Shown here: piece by piece, positions 59,165 through 64,000 of the stretch
Layout: every line of letters starts with the position of its first letter
Position numbering within the stretch: the stretch's first letter is position 1
NCBI GenBank assembly: GCA_050248955.1
Contig: JBFWRK010000018.1
Coordinates: 27,513 to 91,512 of the forward strand
Direction of reading: 5' to 3'
Source of the DNA: JBFWRK01 sp050248955
GTDB lineage: Bacteria; Actinomycetota; Acidimicrobiia; Acidimicrobiales; Ilumatobacteraceae
DNA length: 64,000 nt
Made by a program: the position numbers and the translations under genes
Notes under the pieces: model-generated
The model's database searches: none
What the model saw: only the letters and a program-made list of their open reading frames with translations
What the model was told of the DNA's origin: nothing

Positions 59165-59707
59165 GTGACGGACCTGATCACCGCCCGCTGGGCGACGCCT
59201 GACGGCGGCTCCGAAGCCACCGTCTCGCTGCGCTTCGAGAACGGCGGTTGGACGGCCGACGGCGAGGTGACCGGTGAGTCGTGCAACTACGTGCTGCGCT
59301 TCGGTCCCGACTTCGAACTGCGTCAGTTCCTGCTCTTCCGCGACATGGAGGAGCCAGATCTGTGGCTGGCGAAGGACGGATCGGGCAACTGGGGCGAGAT
59401 GAACGGCGCCCATCGCCCCGAGCTCCGGGGTTGCACCGACATCGAACTGGTCGGGACACCGTTCTCGACCACTGGTCCGATCCGGCGCCTCGCGCTCGAC
59501 GTCGGCGACAGCGCCGACATCCTGGCCGCCCACGTCGACGTCGAGACGTTGGAGGTACGGCCGGTGCTCCGCCGCTACGAGCGGATCGCCGATCGCCGAT
59601 GGCGGCTCGAGGCCCGCTACGAGCAGCCTGGTGAGTACGAGGAGGTCGTCGTCGACGAGCACGGCCTCGCGATCTCGCACGTCGGCCGGTTCCACCGCCT
59701 CGCATGA
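59165..59707 (+). CDS. putative glycolipid-binding family protein
   Basis: 180 residues, GTG start. Beta-rich protein: RWATPDGGSEATVSLRFENGGW, ESCNYVLRFGPDF, then LRGCTDIELVGTPFSTTGPIRRLALDVGD and LEVRPVLRRYERI. The L-x-GC-D-(I/V)-(D/E)-L...PF-x-(N/T)-x-PIRRL series identifies the putative glycolipid-binding family (PF06475), many members of which are actinobacterial and of unproven function. Convergent with galU across a small GGGCAG/CTGCCC hairpin at 59713-59727. Confidence 0.8.
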   Translation: MTDLITARWATPDGGSEATVSLRFENGGWTADGEVTGESCNYVLRFGPDFELRQFLLFRDMEEPDLWLAKDGSGNWGEMNGAHRPELRGCTDIELVGTPFSTTGPIRRLALDVGDSADILAAHVDVETLEVRPVLRRYERIADRRWRLEARYEQPGEYEEVVVDEHGLAISHVGRFHRLA

Positions 59708-59734
59708 CGGCTGGGCAGTCGCTGCCCGCCCGGG

Positions 59735-60649
59735 TCAGGCGCCGGCGAGGATGCCCTCGCGCTTGGCGATGCGGGCGATGACCTCACGTAGGCCAGGGCC
59801 GAGCTTCGGATCGCGCAGCGAGAGCTCGACGACCGCTTCGAGCCAGCCGGCGGGGTTGCCGGTGTCGTAGCGCACCAACCCACCGGGCAGCTCGTCGCCG
59901 ACGAGACCGAAGAACGGCTGGTAGCGAGCGACGGCACGGAGCGCGTCGGTGAGCTGGAGCTCGCCACCCGCCCCGGGCACGAGCGAGCCGATCTCGCTCA
60001 TCACCTCCGGCGAGCACACGTAGCGGCCGATGATCACGAAGTCGCTCGGAGCCGTGTCGACCGGCGGCTTCTCGACGAGATCGCCGACCGGGAGCAGGCC
60101 GCCGGGGGACATTGGACCGGCCGGCGCGACCACGCCGTACGAGCTGACCTGCTCGTGGGGCACCTGCTTCAGGCCGACGACGGAACCCCCGGTCTCGGCG
60201 TTCGCGTCGAGCATCGCCGACAGCAGGTCGCTCGAGCCCATGATCTCGTCGGGGAGCAGCACCGCGAACGGCTCGTCGCCGACGAGCTCCCTGGCCATGC
60301 CCACCGCATGCCCGAGCCCGAGGGCTTCGTGCTGGTGCACGAACCTCACGTCGAGCTCGTCGAGGCGCCGCAGGCGCTCCGCCAGCTCGTGCTTCCCCGC
60401 CTGCTCCAGCAACGCCAGCAGATCGGGGGCCGGGTCGAAGTACCGCTCGACGGCGGTCTTCGACGGATGGTTCACGACGATGATCGTCTCGATGCCGGCA
60501 CCGACCGCTTCTTCGACGACCATCTGCAGACCGGGCACCTCGCCCATCGGCAGGAGCTCTTTGGGGCTCGCCTTCGTCAGCGGCAAGAACCGCGTTCCGA
60601 GACCGGCGGCGGGAATGACTGCTTTGCGGGCACGCACGATCGCCACCAT
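59735..60649 (-). CDS. galU: UTP-glucose-1-phosphate uridylyltransferase
   Basis: 304 residues from ATG 60649 (MVAIVRARKAVIPAAGLG); GTG 60646 is an alternative. The nucleotide loop is IPAAGLGTRFLPLTKASPKELLP, followed by VNHPSKTAVERYFD, ALGLGHAVGMA, VLLPDEIM and VGDLVEKPP (catalytic Lys region). Makes UDP-glucose from the glucose 1-phosphate supplied by the phosphohexomutase at 14.7 kb. No clear ribosome-binding site. Divergent from the CIRCE-controlled gene at 60,835. Confidence 0.97.
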   Translation of the reverse strand: MVAIVRARKAVIPAAGLGTRFLPLTKASPKELLPMGEVPGLQMVVEEAVGAGIETIIVVNHPSKTAVERYFDPAPDLLALLEQAGKHELAERLRRLDELDVRFVHQHEALGLGHAVGMARELVGDEPFAVLLPDEIMGSSDLLSAMLDANAETGGSVVGLKQVPHEQVSSYGVVAPAGPMSPGGLLPVGDLVEKPPVDTAPSDFVIIGRYVCSPEVMSEIGSLVPGAGGELQLTDALRAVARYQPFFGLVGDELPGGLVRYDTGNPAGWLEAVVELSLRDPKLGPGLREVIARIAKREGILAGA

Positions 60650-60780
60650 AGGGAGCCGCCCGGGCGCCGCGACCGCGGGGCGCATCGTTTGGGCCTGCCG
60701 ACCCGCTGGGGCAGCGAGCGGCCGACTCCGGCGCCTGGCTGGGCACCTTGGCTGGGCACCACCCCGCAGCGGCGATACGA

Positions 60781-60807
60781 TTGGCACTCGAAGCACACGA
60801 GTGCTAA
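60781..60807 (+). promoter_or_regulatory. CIRCE operator (HrcA site) before the FmdB/Ruc-like gene
   Basis: TTGGCACTC, nine spacer bases, GAGTGCTAA: the 9-9-9 CIRCE arrangement with one mismatch in 18, 27 bases before ATG 60835. TTGGCA can also serve as a -35 and TAACTC as a weak -10, so bound HrcA would cover the promoter. Confidence 0.9.
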
Positions 60808-60834
60808 CTCCCAGACTCTCCTTCCGGAGCGAGC

Positions 60835-61266
60835 ATGCCGACCTACGTCTACAAGTTCACCGACAGCGGCGAGACCATCGAGGTCCAGCAAGCCTTCTCC
60901 GACCCGACGCTCACCGAGTACGCCCACCCGTCCGACGGCGTCGTGCGCCAGGTGAAGAAGGTGTTCCAGCCCGTCGGCGTGACGTTCAAGGGCAACGGGT
61001 TCTACAAGACCGACAGCCGGAGCGGCTCGAGCTCGTCAGGGTCCTCGTCGAGCTCGACGGACTCGGGCTCGTCGGGGTCGTCGGACTCCTCGACGTCATC
61101 CGGCGGTGACTCGTCGTCGAAGTCCTCGAGCACCACCGAGTCGTCGAGCGCGTCGAGCGCGTCGAGCACGTCGAGCTCGTCGAGCACCACTGGCACCACC
61201 GGCGGCGGTGCGGGGTCGGGCTCCTCCGGCTCGCACGCGCATGGCGCCTCGACCCACACGCACTGA
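60835..61266 (+). CDS. FmdB/Ruc-like small chaperone, cysteine-free
   Basis: 143 residues with GGAG eight bases before the ATG. Residues 1-62 follow the FmdB zinc-ribbon family: MPTYVYKFTDSGETIEVQQ, FSDPTLTEYAHPSDGVV, VKKVFQPVGVTFKGNGFYKT. All four zinc cysteines are replaced (C-x-D-C by F-T-D-S; C-P-x-C by Y-A-H-P). Residues 63-130 are almost only Ser, Thr, Gly and Asp, followed by a His-bearing end (GSHAHGASTHTH). Mycobacterial Ruc (Rv0991c), a redox-regulated chaperone under HrcA, has the same plan: ribbon plus disordered tail plus CIRCE control (as recalled). The 3' end overlaps mtnP by 26 bases. Confidence 0.85.
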   Translation: MPTYVYKFTDSGETIEVQQAFSDPTLTEYAHPSDGVVRQVKKVFQPVGVTFKGNGFYKTDSRSGSSSSGSSSSSTDSGSSGSSDSSTSSGGDSSSKSSSTTESSSASSASSTSSSSSTTGTTGGGAGSGSSGSHAHGASTHTH

Positions 61267-62008
61267 CCCGCCCCGCGCCGAGATCGGCATCGTCGGCGGG
61301 TCCGGGTTCTACGAGTTCCTCGACGACGTCGAGGAGCTCGAGGTGGCGACGCCGTACGGCGACCCGGCGGCGCACGTCTCGCTCGGCACCGTCGGCGACC
61401 GCCGGGTCGCGTTCCTCCCGCGCCACGGGAGGGACCACCACTACCCCGCCCATCGCGTGCCGTACCGCGCGAACGTCCACGCGCTCTGGTCGCTCGGCGT
61501 GCGCTCGATCGTCGCGCCGTGTTCCGTCGGTTCGCTGCAGCCGGACCTGCACCCCGGTGAGCTGGTGGTGGTCGACCAGCTCGTCGATCGCACGTGGGGC
61601 AGGGCCGACACCTTCCACGACGATCCGCCGGTCCACCACCAGAGCTTCGCCGATCCGTACGACACCGGGCTGCGGGCCACCCTGGTCGCCGCAGGCAGGG
61701 ACATCGGCGCGACGATCCACGACGGCGGCACGATGGTGGTGATCAACGGGCCGCGGTTCTCGACCAGGGCCGAGTCGTCGTGGTTCCGCTCGATGGGCTG
61801 GCACGTCGTCAACATGACCGGATACCCGGAGGCGGTGCTCGCCGCCGAGCTCGAGGTCCCGTACGCGACCGTCGCGCTCGTCACCGACTACGACGCCGGG
61901 GTGGACGGGCACGCGCCGGTCACGATGGACGCGGTGCTCGAGGTGATGCACGGCAACGTCGCCCGGGTCCGCGAGCTGCTGGTGCAGGCGATCCCGCACC
62001 TGCCGTAG
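61241..62008 (+). CDS. mtnP: S-methyl-5'-thioadenosine phosphorylase
   Basis: 255 residues from ATG 61241, the only plausible start; it lies within the previous gene in another frame. IGIVGGSGFYEFL, VAFLPRHGRDHHYPAHRVPYRANVHAL, IVAPCSVGSLQPDL, VINGPRFSTRAESSWFRSMGWHVVNMTGYPEAVLAAEL and VTDYDAGVDG (in pieces) are the phosphate-, ribose- and base-binding elements of MTAP. The active-site Asp in VTDYD fits an adenine-type base. It salvages methylthioadenosine to adenine and methylthioribose 1-phosphate. Coupled to a heat-shock-type promoter through the 26-base overlap. Confidence 0.95.
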   Translation: MAPRPTRTDPPRAEIGIVGGSGFYEFLDDVEELEVATPYGDPAAHVSLGTVGDRRVAFLPRHGRDHHYPAHRVPYRANVHALWSLGVRSIVAPCSVGSLQPDLHPGELVVVDQLVDRTWGRADTFHDDPPVHHQSFADPYDTGLRATLVAAGRDIGATIHDGGTMVVINGPRFSTRAESSWFRSMGWHVVNMTGYPEAVLAAELEVPYATVALVTDYDAGVDGHAPVTMDAVLEVMHGNVARVRELLVQAIPHLP

Positions 62009-62106
62009 CCGCGCACCGGTAGCGTGGCCCGCCCGAGGACCGCACGAGGACTCAGCGGACCGGCGACGCTTCCCCCGCACGAAACCCCGAGCGGAGGAGC
62101 GCGCCC

Positions 62107-62787
62107 ATGCCGTCCCCTGTCGTCGACCTCCCGTGGTCGTTGTTGCGTCGAATCAGCCGGGCACGGGTGTTCGTCGCCCGCCATCCCGGCATCTACTGGC
62201 TCGTCGTCGGGAGCGTCGCCGCCGGCTCAGCGCTGGCCGTCGATCACCGTCTCGACCGCGTCGACGACGCCCGCGCCGCGTGGGGAGCGTCGCGAGCCGT
62301 GCTCGTCGCGGTGCGCGACCTGGAACCGGGCTCGGCACTCGATCCGCTGTCCGTCGTGACCCGCCTGCTCCCGGCTGCGGCGTTGCCCGGCGGCGCCGGG
62401 GACGAGCTGCCCGCCGACGCGATCGCGCTCCACCGAATCGTCGCCGGCGAAGTCGTCCTGCGTCATCACGTCGCTCCGGGAACGGGCGCCGCGGGACGGC
62501 TGCCGCCCGGCACGGCGGGGATCCTGGTGCCGGCGGTCGGCTTGCAGATGCAGCTGGCGGTGGACGACGTCGTCGATGTCGTCGGCATCGACGATCCGCT
62601 GGGTGGTCAGACCGGCGGAACCGGATCGGTGCTCGCACCCGGTGGCGTCGTGATCGCCACCACCGAGGACGCGCTCGTCGTGGCCGTTCCCGAGGCCGTC
62701 GCCGCCGGAGCGGCAGCGGCGGCCGCGAGCGGCCGGGCCGTGCTCGTGCTGCGCCGCGCGCCCGCGTCCGTACTCGCCGCACCGTGA
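62107..62787 (+). CDS. SAF-domain membrane protein (CpaB/FlgA-like)
   Basis: 226 residues with GGAGGAG nine bases before the ATG. One N-terminal membrane helix (IYWLVVGSVAAGSALAV, about residues 28-45), then a SAF domain: SRAVLVAVRDLEPGSALDPLSVV, RIVAGEVVLRHHVAP, and GILVPAVGLQMQLAVDDVVDVVGI. CpaB/RcpC proteins with this plan belong to Flp/Tad pili; a tad locus is not visible here, so its partner is unknown. Ala-rich C-terminal helix. Confidence 0.8.
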   Translation: MPSPVVDLPWSLLRRISRARVFVARHPGIYWLVVGSVAAGSALAVDHRLDRVDDARAAWGASRAVLVAVRDLEPGSALDPLSVVTRLLPAAALPGGAGDELPADAIALHRIVAGEVVLRHHVAPGTGAAGRLPPGTAGILVPAVGLQMQLAVDDVVDVVGIDDPLGGQTGGTGSVLAPGGVVIATTEDALVVAVPEAVAAGAAAAAASGRAVLVLRRAPASVLAAP

Positions 62788-62833
62788 GGGTGATGGTCCG
62801 CCGGCGGGAGTGGGCAACTACCGTGCTCGTCTC

Positions 62834-63877
62834 GTGACGGGCGAGCCAGCGGGACGACAGCCGACGCGAGTGCGGGCCGGCCGACTCGCTGCGCTCGGAG
62901 CGTTCGTGGCGCTCGCCGCGATCGCACTCGGGTGGTCGGCTCCGACGTCCTCGGCCCACCCGGTGACCTCGGCGTCCCCGGTGGGCTCGGCGTCCCGGGA
63001 TTCCCCGGTCGCCCAGCTCCCGCGACAGGTCGACGAGCAGCCGGAGCAGCTCAGCGCGGCCGACGCGGTGATCCTCGGCCTCGTGGAGGGCATCACCGAG
63101 TACTTGCCGATCAGCTCGACGGGACACCTGGTCGTGACGGAGCGGCTGCTCGACCTCGGGACGACCGAGCCGTCGAAGGCTGCGATCGACTCGTACACGG
63201 TGATCATCCAGTTCGGCGCGATCCTGGCCGTGCTGCTCCTCTACCGGAAGCGGGTGGCGGACGTCCTGCTCGGGATCGTCGGGCGGAGCGAGACCGGCCG
63301 GCGGTTGCTGGTCGCGCTGCTCGTCGCGTTCGTGCCCTTCGGCATCGTCGGGTTCCTCTTCAACGAGAAGGTCGACGAGCACCTCCTGGAACCCGTCCCG
63401 ATCGCGATCGCGTGGATCGTCGGCGGTCTCGCGATCCTGCTGCTGATCGATCGGCTGCGTCGCAACGCGACGGTCGGCACCGCGCTCGACGAGATCACCG
63501 TCCGGCAAGCGGCGATCATCGGGATCGTCCAGGTGCTCGCGCTGTGGCCTGGCGTGAGTCGGAGCCTGGTGACGATCGTTGCCGCGCTGCTCGTCGGTCT
63601 GCGGCTGGTCGCGGCAGTGGAGTTCAGCTTCCTGCTCGGGCTCGTGACGCTCGGCTCGGCGTCGATCTTCTCCGCCGCGAGGGACGGCTCTGCCGTCGTC
63701 GACGCCTACGGCCTGGCGATGCCGGCGCTCGGCGTCGCCGTCGCAGCGCTCTCCGCCGCCGCCGCAGTGGCCTCGCTCGTCGCCTATCTGAACCGTCGCG
63801 ATCTGAAGGTCTTCGGCTGGTACCGGCTCGCGGTCGGCGTGGCGACGCTCGCCCTCGTCGCCACGAACGTCATCTAG
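62834..63877 (+). CDS. uppP: undecaprenyl-diphosphatase UppP with N-terminal extension
   Basis: 347 residues from GTG 62834; typical UppP has 265-280. Residues 1 to about 75 are extra: a signal-peptide-like helix (LAALGAFVALAAIALGW) and a Ser/Pro/Gln-rich linker. The enzyme follows: DAVILGLVEGITEYLPISSTGHLVVT (catalytic Glu and His), PGVSRSLVTIVAAL (Arg/Ser site), and about eight membrane helices. It recycles undecaprenyl phosphate for cell-wall precursors. The TAG stop at 63875-63877 abuts the left end of an insertion sequence. Confidence 0.93.
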   Translation: MTGEPAGRQPTRVRAGRLAALGAFVALAAIALGWSAPTSSAHPVTSASPVGSASRDSPVAQLPRQVDEQPEQLSAADAVILGLVEGITEYLPISSTGHLVVTERLLDLGTTEPSKAAIDSYTVIIQFGAILAVLLLYRKRVADVLLGIVGRSETGRRLLVALLVAFVPFGIVGFLFNEKVDEHLLEPVPIAIAWIVGGLAILLLIDRLRRNATVGTALDEITVRQAAIIGIVQVLALWPGVSRSLVTIVAALLVGLRLVAAVEFSFLLGLVTLGSASIFSAARDGSAVVDAYGLAMPALGVAVAALSAAAAVASLVAYLNRRDLKVFGWYRLAVGVATLALVATNVI

Positions 63878-64000
63878 TGCTCTGACCACTGTGGTTGGTG
63901 GTGCGCGTCCACCACTTGGGTTGTTGGGTCTGTTTTGATCGCGGGATGGCTGAACGTGTGCGTGTGCGTCGGTTGAACGATGCGGAGGGTCGACAGTTGC
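63877..64000 (+). mobile_element. left end of an IS630-family-like insertion sequence
   Basis: The sequence after the uppP stop begins GTGCTCTGACCACTGTGG with an internal hairpin TGGTGG...CCACCA (63896-63914) and leads into a transposase start. IS630-type elements duplicate a TA on insertion; TA is at 63875-63876, inside the uppP stop. The right end is beyond the window. Confidence 0.6.
63946..64000 (+). CDS. transposase N-terminus, IS630-like (cut by window edge)
   Basis: From ATG 63946 the first 18 residues are MAERVRVRRLNDAEGRQL. The R-V-R-R-L-x-D-x-E-G-R start is typical of actinobacterial IS630-family transposases, which continue with a helix-turn-helix and a DDE nuclease. Only the start is visible, so the family call rests on this motif alone. 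Confidence 0.6.
   Translation, partial: MAERVRVRRLNDAEGRQL

Noticed and set aside
61021..61200. Ser-codon repeat tract as CRISPR or VNTR
   Set aside because: Imperfect TCG/AGC codon runs explained by the Ser-rich tail of the FmdB/Ruc-like protein.

Overview
The window comes from a GC-rich actinobacterium. GTG and TTG starts are common, and genes are tightly packed with ATGA/GTGA stop-start overlaps. It carries a coproheme decarboxylase (ChdC), a bacterial M1 aminopeptidase and a PabB-PabC fusion. My best guess is the class Acidimicrobiia (Ilumatobacter-like). This is inference from gene content and style, because no rRNA or ribosomal protein gene is present.

Layout. 1-3,940 looks accessory: a frameshifted, edge-truncated adenosylhomocysteinase-like gene, a membrane protein, a class C beta-lactamase-like serine hydrolase, a VOC protein and a small membrane protein. 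3,941-27,507 is mostly housekeeping: AlaX, an amino-acid-type binding lipoprotein, ChdC, FdhD, an aquaporin, a solitary groEL under CIRCE, an Lrp regulator, an FAD enzyme, a MoaD-like protein, a phosphohexomutase, an adenosine-kinase-like PfkB, an M1 aminopeptidase coupled to a metallophosphoesterase, PabBC, and a Zur-like regulator divergent from a znuACB zinc importer. 27,497-34,321 holds HrpA, a YbaK deacylase, and a sulfite-oxidase-family molybdoenzyme translationally coupled to a fasciclin lipoprotein.

34,767-42,750 is the most striking block. A four-Cys wHTH regulator is followed by a YwiC-like membrane protein, a RIC/ScdA-type di-iron repair protein, a cytochrome-b-like membrane subunit with zinc-ribbon tail, a NapA/NasA-type molybdoenzyme, a four-cluster ferredoxin, a Rieske protein, a 67-residue membrane protein and a TDT/SLAC1-type channel. 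Several are linked by overlapping start and stop codons. I read it as a cytoplasm-facing, quinol-linked nitrate-reductase-like complex with its own regulator and nitrosative-damage protection.

42,777-48,000 holds catabolic genes (D-aminoacylase with two small partners, epoxide-hydrolase-like protein, TetR, acyl-CoA dehydrogenase). 48,123-53,200 encodes an NAD-dependent formate dehydrogenase in two fused polypeptides (delta fused to alpha; gamma fused to beta). tRNA-Ala(CGC), a translin-like protein, MoaC, MoaA and MoeA follow. So FdhD, MoaA, MoaC, MoaD and MoeA serve three molybdoenzymes within one window. 59,165-63,877 holds a glycolipid-binding-family protein, GalU, a CIRCE-controlled but cysteine-free FmdB/Ruc-like chaperone, MTA phosphorylase, a SAF protein and an N-terminally extended UppP. 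The window ends in the left end of an IS630-like element that abuts the uppP stop codon.

Two genome-level patterns stand out. Many genes have a TAnnnT -10 box 6-9 nt before the start codon, as in leaderless transcripts. A family of intergenic palindromic repeats ending in GAGCAGAG occurs at four loci.
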